64,000 bases of DNA. Origin: DATFDN01 sp963818885. Lineage in GTDB: Bacteria; Pseudomonadota; Alphaproteobacteria; Acetobacterales; Acetobacteraceae. The stretch covers positions 248,001 to 312,000 of the forward strand of contig CAWFTP010000001.1 of the NCBI GenBank assembly GCA_963818885.1. The letters are read 5' to 3'. Below are positions 53,084 through 62,307 of this stretch, piece after piece. The notes beneath the pieces were generated by a model. That model worked only from the letters and a program-made list of their open reading frames with translations, was not told the DNA's origin and made no database searches. The position numbers were made by a program, and so were the translations under genes. How positions within the stretch are numbered: position 1 is the stretch's first letter; each line of letters opens with the position of its first letter.

Positions 53084-54076
53084 ATGAAGGTCAGCATTCT
53101 TGGCGGCGCCGGTTTCCTAGGCCGCAAGCTTGCCGAGCGCCTGGGCAAGAGCGGTCAGCTCGGCGGCAACGAGATCAGCGAGCTCACGCTGTTCGATGCG
53201 GCCAAGCCGCATGCCGTGCCTGACGCTGAGTTCCCTGTGACGCTCCTGCAAGGCGACATCGCCGACCCCAATGCGGCGCTGGCAGAGGGCACCGAGGTCG
53301 TGTTCCACCTCGCCGCGATCGTCTCGGCGCAGGCCGAAGCCGATTATCCGCTAGGGCTCAGAGTGAACCTACATGGCGCGCTCGCGGTGGCTGAGGCGTG
53401 CCGCAGGCTCGTCGAGGCCGGGGGCAGACCGCCCCGCGTCGTGTTCACATCCTCCGTCGCGACCTTCAGCGGCGGGCAGGACGCCCAGCTCGCCGACGAC
53501 GCCCGTCAGCTTCCCGCCAACAGCTACGGCGCGCAGAAGGCGGCGGCCGAGCTCCTTCTCGCCGACGCCTCGCGGCGCGGCTTTCTCGACCTCGTCTCGC
53601 TGCGGCTGCCGACCGTGATCATCCGCCCCGGTCGCCCAAACCGCGCCGCCTCCAGCTTCTTCTCGGCGATCCTGCGCGAGCCCCTGCTCGGCCTCGAGAC
53701 CGACCTGCCCGTCGGCGAGGATTTCGCCGCCTGGGTCGCCAGTCCGCGCCGCGTGGTCGACTGGCTGGTCCACGCCGGGGCGATGGCGACCGAGGGGATG
53801 GGAATCGACCGCGGCATCAATCCGCCCGGTCTCAGCGTGACCGTTGCCCACATGCTGCAGGCGCTGGACGCCGCCCGACCGGGCGCGGCAAGGCTCGTCC
53901 GCCATACCCCCGACCCGGAGGTCGCGGCGATCGTCGGCACCTGGCCCGCCGCGTTCGAGCCGTTCCGGGCCCGTACCCTTGGATTCGCCGCGCACGAACC
54001 CTTGGCCGCCGTCGTCGCCGCCTTCATCGAGGATGATCTCGAGGCGACGCGCGCGGAACGCGGCATCGCGAGATAG
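53084..54076 (+). CDS. denD: NAD-dependent epimerase/dehydrogenase, D-erythronate dehydrogenase-like
   Basis: Extended SDR of 330 residues, cytoplasmic. MKVSILGGAGFLGRKLAERL has the GGxGFxG cofactor motif, DIADPNAALAEGTEVVFHLAAIVSAQAEADY (in pieces) follows, and the catalytic pair is Tyr/Lys in NSYGAQKAAAELLL. IRPGRPNRAASSFFSAILREPL and the C-terminal GTWPAAFEPFRARTLGF are features of the D-erythronate dehydrogenase (DenD) subfamily, which oxidises D-erythronate at C2 in sugar-acid catabolism. No DenD partner genes (otnK, otnC, otnI) are adjacent, so the function is by family only. ATG 53084 follows AGGAGG. Confidence 0.83.
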   Translation: MKVSILGGAGFLGRKLAERLGKSGQLGGNEISELTLFDAAKPHAVPDAEFPVTLLQGDIADPNAALAEGTEVVFHLAAIVSAQAEADYPLGLRVNLHGALAVAEACRRLVEAGGRPPRVVFTSSVATFSGGQDAQLADDARQLPANSYGAQKAAAELLLADASRRGFLDLVSLRLPTVIIRPGRPNRAASSFFSAILREPLLGLETDLPVGEDFAAWVASPRRVVDWLVHAGAMATEGMGIDRGINPPGLSVTVAHMLQALDAARPGAARLVRHTPDPEVAAIVGTWPAAFEPFRARTLGFAAHEPLAAVVAAFIEDDLEATRAERGIAR

Positions 54077-54309
54077 GAGTTGAACGCAACCCTGGCCTGC
54101 GAGGGGGCTTCGAATGCGGTGGAAACCGGCTTTAATCTTGGACTCTTTCGGACCATCAACTAAGATTTAGCGAGGTTTCGTCGAACCCCGGTCAATCCGT
54201 GATTGATCGAAGCCTTGACGGGGCTAAACAGCCTACGCGCAACCGGGAGCCGCGCGGCCCGCGGCCCGTCGCGAACTCGAAACGCCTTCCCACGCCTGGA
54301 CTTCTGAGC

Positions 54310-56190
54310 ATGTCCGCTGCCACCGGCGATCCGATCCTCGCGCGCACCTCGCGTGCCGCGCCCGCCGGGCCAGCTATGCCTGCTCCTGCCCCATCGGACG
54401 CCGGCGTACGGGCGCGGGAGACCACTCGCCGCCGCCGCCGCCCGCTGGGCGGGGTGGTCATGCATGCCCCGCAGACGCTGCGCGCACTGGTCCGCGCCAA
54501 CGAGCTCGGTCTCGTCATCCTCGCCGCCATCGTCGGCGCCTTCGCCGGGATCGTCGTCTACCTCATGACCGGGGCGGCGCAGCTCGCCCATGTGCTGCTG
54601 TTCAGCATCGACCTCGACCAGCATTTGAGCGCGATGGACGAGGTCGACTGGCGCCGCTCCCTGCTGGTGCCAATCCTGGGCGGCTTGCTGATGGGTATGT
54701 TCACCCTGGGCGTCACCTGGCTGTGGCCGCGCCGCGCGGTCGACCCGATCGAGGCCAACGCGCTGCACGGCGGCCGGATGTCGTTGCGCGAGAGCATCTT
54801 CGTCGGGCTGCAGACGATCATCTCGAACGGGGTCGGCGCCTCGATCGGGCTGGAAGCCGGCTATACTCAGGTCGGCGCCGGCATTGCCTCCTGGATCGGG
54901 CGCAGCTTCCGCCTGCGCCGCAGCGACCTGCGTGTCCTGGTCGGCTGCGGCACGGCGGGGGCGATCTCGGCCGCTTTCGACGCGCCTCTCACCGGTGCCT
55001 TCTATGGGTTCGAGCTGGTGATCGGGACCTACACGCTCGGCACCTTCGCCCCGGTCGCGGTCGCTTCGTTGGTGGCCATCTCGGTGCTGCACCTGATCGG
55101 CCACTCTCCGTTCGATCTCGTGGTCGCGATCCCGATGCTGGTGCCCGAGAACTACCCCTCGATCCTCGTCCTCGGGGCGGTCTGCGCGCTGGTCGGGATC
55201 ATCGTGATGCGCGGCGTGACGCTGACCGAGGAGATGTTTCGCAAGAGCCGGCTGCCGGCGAGCCTTCGTCCGATGGTGGGCGGCGTCGTGGTGGGCGCGC
55301 TCGCCCTGGTGACGCCCGCGGTGCTGTCGTCGGGCCACGGCGCCATCGGCATGATGATCGACGCCCGCTATTCCGTCGCCTGGGTCGGCCTGCTGGTCGT
55401 GCTCAAGGCCACCGCCTCCGCGGTGTCGATCGGTGCCGGGTTCCGCGGTGGCCTGTTCTTCGCCTCGCTCTTCCTGGGATCGCTGGTCGGCAAGTTCTTC
55501 GGCGGCCTGGAAGCGCTGATGATGCCCACGCACGCCGTCCCCGGGGTGGTGTGCTCGCTCGTGGGCATGAGCGCGCTGGCCGCCGCCATCATCGGGGCAC
55601 CCCTCACGATGGGCTTTCTCGCGTTGGAGGCCTCGGGCAGCCTGCCGCTGACCATCGCCGTGCTGGGCGCCGTCGTCGTATCCGCCCTCACCACCAGGCG
55701 CATCTTCGGCTACTCCTTCGCGACCTGGCGCTTCCACCTGCGCGGAGAGGCGATCCGGAGCGCTGTCGATGTCAGCTGGATGCGCAATCTGACGGTGGGC
55801 CGGATGATGCGCCGGGAGGTGCGCACGGTCCGGTCTGAGACGCCGCTTGCCGTGTTCCGCCGGGACTTCCCGCTCGGCTCGACCCAGCGGGTGGTCGTGC
55901 TCGACGATCATGATCGCTACGCCGGGATCATCTGGGTCGCCGAGGCCCATGCCGACGAGGCGGAGGGCCACAAAGTGGCCGACGCTCTCCATCAGGAGCG
56001 CGACATGCTGCTGCCCCAGATGACGGTGAAGGAGGCGATCAGCGCCTTCGAGCGGGCGGAGAGCGATGCGCTCGCCGTCGTCGACGGGATCGACACCGGG
56101 CATGTCATCGGGCTGCTGACCGAGCAATACGCGCTGCGCCGCTACAGCGAGGAGCTCGACCGGTCACGGCGCGAGCTGTCGGGCGAGTAG
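54310..56190 (+). CDS. ClC-family chloride channel/antiporter with C-terminal CBS domains
   Basis: Inner-membrane anion transporter of 626 residues. About 45 residues of Arg/Pro-rich N-terminus precede the ClC core of some 10-12 helices (about 60-485). The gating-Glu region is SNGVGASIGLEAGYTQVGAG in place of GKEGP, with the Glu kept. Two further ClC regions, FDAPLTGAFYGFELVIGTY and GAGFRGGLFFASLFLGSLVG, are clear. The canonical GSGIP selectivity stretch is not evident; DPIEANALHGG lies at that place. The C-terminal part (about 520-626) contains a pair of CBS-like segments (VGRMMRREVRTVRSETPLAVF and MTVKEAISAFERAESDALAVV), probably nucleotide-sensing. ATG 54310 is the likely start; the frame reaches back to 54199. 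Confidence 0.88.
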   Translation: MSAATGDPILARTSRAAPAGPAMPAPAPSDAGVRARETTRRRRRPLGGVVMHAPQTLRALVRANELGLVILAAIVGAFAGIVVYLMTGAAQLAHVLLFSIDLDQHLSAMDEVDWRRSLLVPILGGLLMGMFTLGVTWLWPRRAVDPIEANALHGGRMSLRESIFVGLQTIISNGVGASIGLEAGYTQVGAGIASWIGRSFRLRRSDLRVLVGCGTAGAISAAFDAPLTGAFYGFELVIGTYTLGTFAPVAVASLVAISVLHLIGHSPFDLVVAIPMLVPENYPSILVLGAVCALVGIIVMRGVTLTEEMFRKSRLPASLRPMVGGVVVGALALVTPAVLSSGHGAIGMMIDARYSVAWVGLLVVLKATASAVSIGAGFRGGLFFASLFLGSLVGKFFGGLEALMMPTHAVPGVVCSLVGMSALAAAIIGAPLTMGFLALEASGSLPLTIAVLGAVVVSALTTRRIFGYSFATWRFHLRGEAIRSAVDVSWMRNLTVGRMMRREVRTVRSETPLAVFRRDFPLGSTQRVVVLDDHDRYAGIIWVAEAHADEAEGHKVADALHQERDMLLPQMTVKEAISAFERAESDALAVVDGIDTGHVIGLLTEQYALRRYSEELDRSRRELSGE

Positions 56191-56201
56191 GCTCCCGTTC
56201 T

Positions 56202-56291
56202 GTACAATTCGGCCTGATTCGGGATACGCCGGCCCCGCGAAACGTACAATTCAGCCCCTTGGGGCACCTCGAGGCCGCCGTCTTGTACAAT
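56202..56291. repeat. Three GTACAAT repeats spaced 41-42 bp
   Basis: GTACAATTCGGCC at 56202, GTACAATTCAGCC at 56244 and GTACAATCCGC at 56285, all in the same orientation, between two convergent genes. The spacing of 42 and 41 bp is about four helical turns. No long palindrome surrounds them. Confidence 0.5.
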
Positions 56292-56305
56292 CCGCTGCGT
56301 ACACC

Positions 56306-57541
56306 TCAGCGCAGCAGCAGAGCGCCCAGCGCGAGGACCAGCGCGGGCGGCATCGCCAGCGCGCCCAGCTTGAGGAACGCCCAGGCGCCGACCGCGACCC
56401 CTTCGCGGCGCAAGGCGGTCAGCCACAGGATCGTGGCCAGCGAGCCGGTGACCGACAGGTTCGGCCCCAGATCGATGCCGATCAGCACCGCCCCGCTCAG
56501 CGCGTGCCCGGCACCCGCCTCCTGCACCGCGCGCCCGGCGATCAGCCCGGCGGGCAGGTTGTTCATCAGGTTGGCGGCTATCGCGACGACACCGCCGGCG
56601 CTCCAGGCGGTCGCGTCCGGCGCGCGTTGCGTCATCGTCGTCAGCACGCCGCCGAGCGCGGCCAGGACGCCGGTCGCGCTCAGCGCCTCGACCAGCACGA
56701 ACAGCCCCGCGACCAGCACCAGCACACCCCAGGACACCTCGCCGAGCACCGCCCACGGCGCCGCGCGCTCGCGCAGCAGCACGACGGTCGCGGTCGCCGT
56801 GCCGGCGACGCAGGTCGGCAGCCCGAGCCTGATGTCGAGGCCCGATGCCGCCATCAGCACGATCGCCGTCGCGACAATGCCGAGCCCCGCCGTCTTCCCC
56901 GCCGCCGACAGGCGCGGCCGCGCGATCTGCTCGGCGATCGGCGCGCGCAACGCCCGGCCCTGGGTCAGGCGCAGCACGGCGTAAGTGGCAGCGATCGACA
57001 GCGCGGACGGCAGCGCGAAGCGCGGCACCCATTCTGCGAGCGGCGGCATGTGCCCGCCATAGATCACCAGATTCGCCGGGTTGGAGATCGGCAGCACGAA
57101 GCTCGCCGCGTTGGCGATGAAGGCGCAGATCAGCAGGTAGGGCAGCGGCTGCGTCGCCCCGGCGGCGCGCGCCACGGCGGCGACGGCGGGAGTCAGCACG
57201 ACTGCGGTCGCATCGTTGGACAGGAACACCGTGACGAGGATGCCGACCGCATAGATCAGCGCGAACAGCCGCGCCGCGGATCCGCGCGCGCGCTCGGCCG
57301 CGAGTGCCGCCAGCCACTCGAACAGCCCGGTTCGCCGCGCCGTCGCCGACAGCAGCATCATGCCGGCGAGGAACAGGTAGACATCGGTGCCGCGCGCGAT
57401 CCCGCTTAGAGCGAGACGAGGCGGCAGCAGGCCGAACAGCACGAGCACGACGGCGCCCGCGACGGCCCAGACGAATTCCGGCACGCGCCACGGCCGCACG
57501 ATCACCCCGGCCGTCGCGAGCGCCGCGATCGCCCAGACCAA
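56306..57541 (-). CDS. ArsB/NhaD-type ion transporter
   Basis: Inner-membrane transporter of the ion-transporter superfamily, about 411 residues with 11-12 helices. SNDATAVVLTPAVAAVARAAG, FIANAASFVLPISNPANLVIYGG and NLMNNLPAGLIAGRA are the paired signature segments of ArsB-like arsenite permeases and related anion/Na+ exchangers. GTDVYLFLAGMMLLSATARRTG is another conserved block. No arsR or arsC is nearby, so arsenite is only one option. The start TTG 57541 is uncertain. It lies just downstream of the NMT1-type binding protein on the same strand. Confidence 0.8.
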   Translation of the reverse strand: MVWAIAALATAGVIVRPWRVPEFVWAVAGAVVLVLFGLLPPRLALSGIARGTDVYLFLAGMMLLSATARRTGLFEWLAALAAERARGSAARLFALIYAVGILVTVFLSNDATAVVLTPAVAAVARAAGATQPLPYLLICAFIANAASFVLPISNPANLVIYGGHMPPLAEWVPRFALPSALSIAATYAVLRLTQGRALRAPIAEQIARPRLSAAGKTAGLGIVATAIVLMAASGLDIRLGLPTCVAGTATATVVLLRERAAPWAVLGEVSWGVLVLVAGLFVLVEALSATGVLAALGGVLTTMTQRAPDATAWSAGGVVAIAANLMNNLPAGLIAGRAVQEAGAGHALSGAVLIGIDLGPNLSVTGSLATILWLTALRREGVAVGAWAFLKLGALAMPPALVLALGALLLR

Positions 57542-57569
57542 GCCGTCGGATGCGGTCAGCGAAGGCGCC

Positions 57570-58559
57570 CTATTTCGCGGTCAGCCCGACACGCTTGTCG
57601 ACGAATTGCAGCGTGTAGGCCTTGGTGTCGTCCATGCCCTTCGGATAGAGCCCGACCGTGCTCATCTCGTCGTAGAACGCCTTCCAGCGCGCCTGCGTCA
57701 TCGCGCCGATCCCCAGCGTCGCCGCGTCGCCCGATTGCAGGATGCCGTGCTCCTTCATCGTCGACCGCCCGTAGGAAAGCAGCGCGTCCGTCATCTCCGG
57801 GTTGGCCTTCTTGATGAGCGCATTGCCGGGTGCCGGATCGCCGTCAAGATAGGAGTACCAGCCCTCGATCGAGGCATCGATGAAGCGCTGCACGATGTCG
57901 GGGTGCTCGGCGATCATCTTGTCGGACGTGCCGATCAGGCTGGCATAGCCCTTGTAGCCGGCATCCGCGATAAGCAGCACGACCGGCTTCTGTCCGGTCG
58001 CCTGCTCGATCGACAGCGGCTCGGAGCCCAGGAAGCCTTGCTGGATCGCGCTCTTGCTCGCGATGAAGGGCTGCAGGTTGAAGGTGTAGGGGCGGATCTG
58101 CGCATCGGTGTAGCCGAAGCGCGCCTTGAGGAAGTTCCACCAGCCCGCGCGGGTGTCGGCGCTGATCATGATGGGCTTGCCCTTCAGCGCCGCGAAGCTG
58201 TCGTTGCCCTGCCCGCGATGAGCGATCAGCACCGAGGGGTCCTTCTGGAACATCGCCGCGACGGTGCGGAACGGCACGTCCTGGCGCACCAGGTTCAGCG
58301 CCAGCAGCGAGTTGGACGTGATGTTGAAGTCGAGCCGCCCGGCGAGCAGCAGCTGCGTGTGGTTCACCTGCGGCCCGCCCTGCTCGATCGTGACGTCGAG
58401 CCCGTGGTGCGCGTAGATGCCGGTCGCTAGCGCCTGATAGTAGCCGCCGTACTCCGCCTCCGCCGTCCAGTCGAGCCCGAAGCGCACCTTATCGGCAGCG
58501 CGGGCGCCCGGTCTGCCGAGTAGCGTCAGCGCGAGGAGCAGCAAGGCGGCAAGGCGCAT
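57570..58559 (-). CDS. ABC transporter substrate-binding protein, NMT1/THI5-like
   Basis: Periplasmic binding protein of 329 residues with a Sec signal peptide (MRLAALLLLALTLLGRPGARA). The mature part starts DKVRFGLDWTAEAEYGGYYQALATG, the usual opening of the NMT1/THI5-like family (ThiY, SsuA-like), with LDVTIEQGGPQVNHTQLLLAGRLDF. Family members bind pyrimidine precursors of thiamine, sulfonates or taurine; the ligand here is unknown. No cognate permease or ATPase genes lie adjacent, so it is an orphan in this window. The ATG at 58559 starts the signal peptide directly. Confidence 0.87.
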   Translation of the reverse strand: MRLAALLLLALTLLGRPGARAADKVRFGLDWTAEAEYGGYYQALATGIYAHHGLDVTIEQGGPQVNHTQLLLAGRLDFNITSNSLLALNLVRQDVPFRTVAAMFQKDPSVLIAHRGQGNDSFAALKGKPIMISADTRAGWWNFLKARFGYTDAQIRPYTFNLQPFIASKSAIQQGFLGSEPLSIEQATGQKPVVLLIADAGYKGYASLIGTSDKMIAEHPDIVQRFIDASIEGWYSYLDGDPAPGNALIKKANPEMTDALLSYGRSTMKEHGILQSGDAATLGIGAMTQARWKAFYDEMSTVGLYPKGMDDTKAYTLQFVDKRVGLTAK

Positions 58560-58632
58560 CGCGGCAACGTCCCTGGTTGAATGGGAACGCCATCCTGCCC
58601 TACCAAACTTCCCCGAGATAGGGGTCTAACAA

Positions 58633-58657
58633 CCTCTCCCGCGCCCCGCGGGAGAGG
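58633..58657. repeat. Palindromic repeat, CCTCTCCC...GGGAGAGG core
   Basis: CCTCTCCCGCG, loop CCC, CGCGGGAGAGG: a perfect 11-bp stem. It shares the CCTCTCCC/GGGAGAGG core with the elements at 47529-47547 and 62785-62810. It stands upstream of the NMT1-type gene (minus strand) and downstream of the cyclase gene, where it could terminate the cyclase transcript. A second GC-rich hairpin lies at about 58665-58693. Confidence 0.65.
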
Positions 58658-58716
58658 TCGGACTCGCGCCGCGAGCCGCAGCGCTCGCGGTCCCCCACAC
58701 GGGGAGCGTCGCGCCG

Positions 58717-61700
58717 TCAGTTCGGCGGATCCGCGATCAGCTCGGCCGATCCATCCGGTTCCGGGATCGCCGCAATCGCCTCTCGCACCGCGCTTCTCGC
58801 CGCGGCGACATTCTCCGGCTGCGCGAGCCGCAAGCGGCTGCGCGCGAGGCGCAGGCGCAGCATGTGCACGCCTTGCTGCCTCACCATCGCGTCCGCCTCG
58901 TCGAGCAGTGAGCTCGCGGTGGCGCGGGCGTCCGGCCCGATGAGCGCCATGGCATCGGCCGCGACGCGCAGCAGTTCCGGCATCCAGAGCTTGAGCCCGA
59001 TCGCGTCCAGTGCCGTGCGCTCGGCCATGATCCGCGCAACCGCCTCCTCGGCGCGGCCGAGCGCGATCAGCGCCTCGGCCATCAGGCAGAGATAGACCGG
59101 GAAGTCCTCGGTCGAGGCGACCTCGCGCTGGCGGGCAAATCCCTCCTCGATCATCGCCAGCCCCGCCGCCGGCTCGCCCCGCGCCGCACGCACCCAGCCC
59201 TGGAAGATCGTGCCCGCGCCTTGGTGCTCCTTGAGACCAAGGTCGCGCGTAATCGCGATCAGCTCGTCGGCGCGCGCCGCCACGACATCGAGGTCCCGCC
59301 GGTACACGCGATAGAGCACCGTCAGGCCCAGCGCATGGACCCGGGTGCCCACATGGTCAAAGCGCTCGGACCAGTCGAGGCACGCAGCCTCCTCGCTTTC
59401 GGCCGAACGTAGCCGCCCCTGCATCCAGTGCAGCTGGCACAGTCCACCACGCGCGCACACTTTCGCGTCGTGATTGCCGTAGAGTTCGGCATGATGGCGG
59501 TAATCGCCCGCGTCATAGATCGCAAGGCCCGCGCGCATGTGCTCGCGGCAGCGTTCCAGCTCACCGACATGGAAATTGATCGCCCAACTGCAGTGATGGG
59601 CTTGCAGCAGCAACGCCGGCGCATGGCGCGCCTGCGCCCGGGCCAGCAGCGATGCCGCGCGCTCCAGGTGCGCGTGATAATTCGGCGCGACCCGCCACCA
59701 GCCCCAGTAGATCGGGAAATGCGCCTCCTCCTCCGGCAGCTCGCGACAGAGCGCATAGGCCGCGGCGTAGTGGCGCTGCGTCTCGGCGGCGAACGGCCCA
59801 TGCAGCCCCATCAGCGCGGCACCCAGCGGGCCGCTCAGTTGCAGGCGCAGGCGCAGCGCCGCCTCGCCTGGCGGAAGCCGCTCCAGCGCGGCCAACCCGC
59901 GCCGCAGCAGGCTTGCCGCCTCGGCCAGCGCCGAGCGCGCCAGGCTGTGCTCCGCCGCGGCGAGCCACAGCGGCGCCGCCTCGATCGCCTCGTCGCCGGC
60001 GGTCAGATGCGCGGCGAGCACCTCGGGCTGCCGCTCGATGAACGCGGGCTGCAGGCGCTGGAGCGCCCGCGCGACGCGCTCGTGCAGCATGCGCCGAGGC
60101 TCGCGCAGCAGGCTTTCGTACGCCGCGTCGCGCAGCAGCGCGTGGCTGAACGTATAGGTCTCGTCGGCGGCTCGCAGGTCGTGTTGCAGGATGCCCGACG
60201 CGACAAGCACCGCAAGTGACTGATCAAGCTCCTCGGGTGTGAGATCGCTGATCGCGGCGAGCACGTCGCGCCGAATGGAGTATCCGACCACCGCCGCGAC
60301 CTGCGCGACCGGCTTCGACCTTCCCACCCGATCGAGCCGGGCGATGAGGGATTCGCGCAACGAGGCGGGGATCCGGTTCGCCGCCTCGTCACCCATGTCC
60401 AATCCCGGCGCGCCGTCCGGCAACTGTTCGCGCAGGCCCCGCGTGACCTCCTCGATAAACAGCGGCACGCCGTCAGTGCGATCGACGATCCGGCGCAGCA
60501 GGGAGTCGGGGATCGTGCTGTTCCCTAGCCGTTCGCGAACCATGCGCTCGGTCAACGCGGGATCAAGCCGTCCGAGGCGAAGTGTCGGGACATCGCCGGA
60601 CAGAAAGGAGGCCTCGGACCACTCGCGCCCGACGAGCACGAGCAGGCAGCGGTGACCGCCGATCTGGCGTGCGAGCAGGCTCAGCACCTCGCGCGACGTC
60701 GGATCCGTCCAGTGCAGATCGTCCACCACGACGCATCGCGCTGTCTCGCCGTTGCCGGCAAGATGGCGCGCGATCAGGGCGATCGTGCGCTCGCGAAGCT
60801 GCTCGGGTGTCAGCCTCTCGATCGCCGGATGGCTGTGGCGCAGTCCGAGCAGCCCCGCCAGGATCGCGAGATCCTCGTCTTCCCGCTCCGGATCGCCGCC
60901 CAACAGCGCGCGCAGCCGACGCAGCGCGTCGGCGGGGTCCGCCGCCTCCGCGAGCCCGGCCTCGGCGCGGAGAAGGTTGATGAACGGCTGCAACGGCGTA
61001 TCCGCATCGAGCGCGCCGCCCGCGAGTTCCACCACGGCGGCATCCGCTGGCAGGTCCTCGTTGAGGAACTGCTCGATCAGCCGGGATTTGCCGATCCCCG
61101 CCTCACCCGTCAGCAGCGCGACGCGCCCGCTCCCCTGCTCCGCCTCGCGCCATAGCGCGCGCAGTGTCGCGCGCTCGGCCTCCCGCCCCACCAGAGCCGT
61201 CGCCGCCGTGCCGCCCAGCCGGTGCCCGGCGCCCCCATGCGGCGTCCGCTCACCCAGAATGCGCCAGGGACGCTGCTCCTCCGCGAACCCGCGCAGGCGA
61301 ACGGGGGCCATCGCCTCGCAATCGAAGCGCACGCGAACCCGCTCATGCGTCTGCTCGGAGATCACGATCCCATCGGGAGGTGCGAGCGCCTGCAAGCGCG
61401 CCGCGAGGTTGGGTGTCGAGCCCAGGACGCTGTGAAGCTCCGCCTCGCCCCCAGCGATCAGATCGCCGACGATCACAACCCCCGTCGAAAGCCCGATCCG
61501 GGCGCGGACCGGCTCGCCGTCCGCGGCGGACAATCCCGCCATCGCCCGGATGATCTCAAGCGCCGCCCGGCCGGCGCGTTCGGGGTCGTTCTCGTTCGCG
61601 ACCGGCCAGCAGAAATAGGCAAGGATGCCGTCGCCGATGAATCGCGCGATCCTGCCGCCGTACCGGGTGATCGCCGCACCGCAGCGGTCACGGTACTGAC

Positions 61701-61977
61701 GAATGACATCCATCAAGTCCTCGACGTCGAGCCGCTCGCCCATCGCCGAGGAGCCGACCAGGTCGACGAACATGACGGTGAGCGGACGGCGCTCGGCGGC
61801 ACCGGGAGAAACCTGTCTCGCGAGCGCGGCGAAGAACCGCTTGCGATCGCCAAGCGTGAACCCAAGCTCGCGCAGATCGGCCTCGGTCAGCGACGCGAGC
61901 TGGTCGTCGGTGATGCCCTGCTCGCGAAACTTGGGACCGTAGCGGTCCAGCCCAGCTGACCGAAGCCACTCCTCCAA
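58717..61977 (-). CDS. SAM-domain/class III cyclase/AAA ATPase regulator
   Basis: Large signalling protein of about 1086 residues. In order: SAM domain (1-60, EEWLRSAGLDRYGPKFREQG, LTEADLRELGF); class III adenylate/guanylate cyclase domain (about 65-240) with metal Asp72 in TVMFVDLVGSS and GDGILAYF; AAA/STAND-type ATPase with VGREAERATLR, Walker A GEAGIGKS and Walker B VVVDDLHWTDP; then a long helical, TPR-like C-terminal half (about 600-1050) ending RSAVREAIAAIPEPDG. This is the common architecture of alphaproteobacterial cyclase-ATPase regulators, thought to sense a ligand and make cyclic nucleotide. TTG 61977 is the most natural start because the SAM domain begins there; the frame is open to 62370. 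It is divergent from the small protein gene at 62053. Confidence 0.85.
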   Translation of the reverse strand: MEEWLRSAGLDRYGPKFREQGITDDQLASLTEADLRELGFTLGDRKRFFAALARQVSPGAAERRPLTVMFVDLVGSSAMGERLDVEDLMDVIRQYRDRCGAAITRYGGRIARFIGDGILAYFCWPVANENDPERAGRAALEIIRAMAGLSAADGEPVRARIGLSTGVVIVGDLIAGGEAELHSVLGSTPNLAARLQALAPPDGIVISEQTHERVRVRFDCEAMAPVRLRGFAEEQRPWRILGERTPHGGAGHRLGGTAATALVGREAERATLRALWREAEQGSGRVALLTGEAGIGKSRLIEQFLNEDLPADAAVVELAGGALDADTPLQPFINLLRAEAGLAEAADPADALRRLRALLGGDPEREDEDLAILAGLLGLRHSHPAIERLTPEQLRERTIALIARHLAGNGETARCVVVDDLHWTDPTSREVLSLLARQIGGHRCLLVLVGREWSEASFLSGDVPTLRLGRLDPALTERMVRERLGNSTIPDSLLRRIVDRTDGVPLFIEEVTRGLREQLPDGAPGLDMGDEAANRIPASLRESLIARLDRVGRSKPVAQVAAVVGYSIRRDVLAAISDLTPEELDQSLAVLVASGILQHDLRAADETYTFSHALLRDAAYESLLREPRRMLHERVARALQRLQPAFIERQPEVLAAHLTAGDEAIEAAPLWLAAAEHSLARSALAEAASLLRRGLAALERLPPGEAALRLRLQLSGPLGAALMGLHGPFAAETQRHYAAAYALCRELPEEEAHFPIYWGWWRVAPNYHAHLERAASLLARAQARHAPALLLQAHHCSWAINFHVGELERCREHMRAGLAIYDAGDYRHHAELYGNHDAKVCARGGLCQLHWMQGRLRSAESEEAACLDWSERFDHVGTRVHALGLTVLYRVYRRDLDVVAARADELIAITRDLGLKEHQGAGTIFQGWVRAARGEPAAGLAMIEEGFARQREVASTEDFPVYLCLMAEALIALGRAEEAVARIMAERTALDAIGLKLWMPELLRVAADAMALIGPDARATASSLLDEADAMVRQQGVHMLRLRLARSRLRLAQPENVAAARSAVREAIAAIPEPDGSAELIADPPN

Positions 61978-62052
61978 TTCGGTGTCCCCGCGGCGAAATT
62001 GTTGCGCCGAGCGCCCGTGTCGATGCAGACTACCGTGTCGGAGGACGAAGCC

Positions 62053-62307
62053 ATGCGCAAGACCGTCGCTGTCCTGATCGCCGGGGAGCTGTATCTCCTG
62101 CCCCTGCCGGCGACGCCGATCGCCGCCGACGTGCCGGGGCTCGCCGCGGTGAAGGCGATGCTCGCCCAGCACGGCGACGACGCCGCTGGGATTTGCGGCG
62201 CCGTCTGCGTCGACTTCGCCCCGACCGGCTCGTTCCAGATCGCCGATGACGGCGGCAATGACGTGCGATACGACGTGGCCAAGGCGGTCATGGACGGTAC
62301 GACCTGA
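62053..62307 (+). CDS. Small unknown protein before YcaO
   Basis: An 84-residue protein, MRKTVAVLIAGELYLLPLPA then TPIAADVPGL, with a central GDDAAGICGAVCVDFAPTG holding Cys48 and Cys52, and an acidic C-terminus. ATG 62053 has a strong GGAGGA eight bases upstream. No family is recognised. It is the first gene of the YcaO-TfuA group: its stop (TGA 62305-62307) overlaps the preferred YcaO start. By position it could be a substrate, a partner or a leader-binding protein of the modification enzyme, but it lacks a clear leader/core layout. Only the position supports a role. The 75 bp to the divergent cyclase gene may be a shared promoter. Confidence 0.65.
   Translation: MRKTVAVLIAGELYLLPLPATPIAADVPGLAAVKAMLAQHGDDAAGICGAVCVDFAPTGSFQIADDGGNDVRYDVAKAVMDGTT

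Noticed and set aside
54160..56127. 655-codon minus-strand frame opposite the ClC gene
   Set aside because: His/Arg/Asp-rich and antisense to a conserved membrane protein.
56142..57491. 449-codon minus-strand frame overlapping the ArsB-type gene
   Set aside because: Extremely Arg/Ala-rich and lacks hydrophobic segments, whereas the other frame has the transporter motifs.
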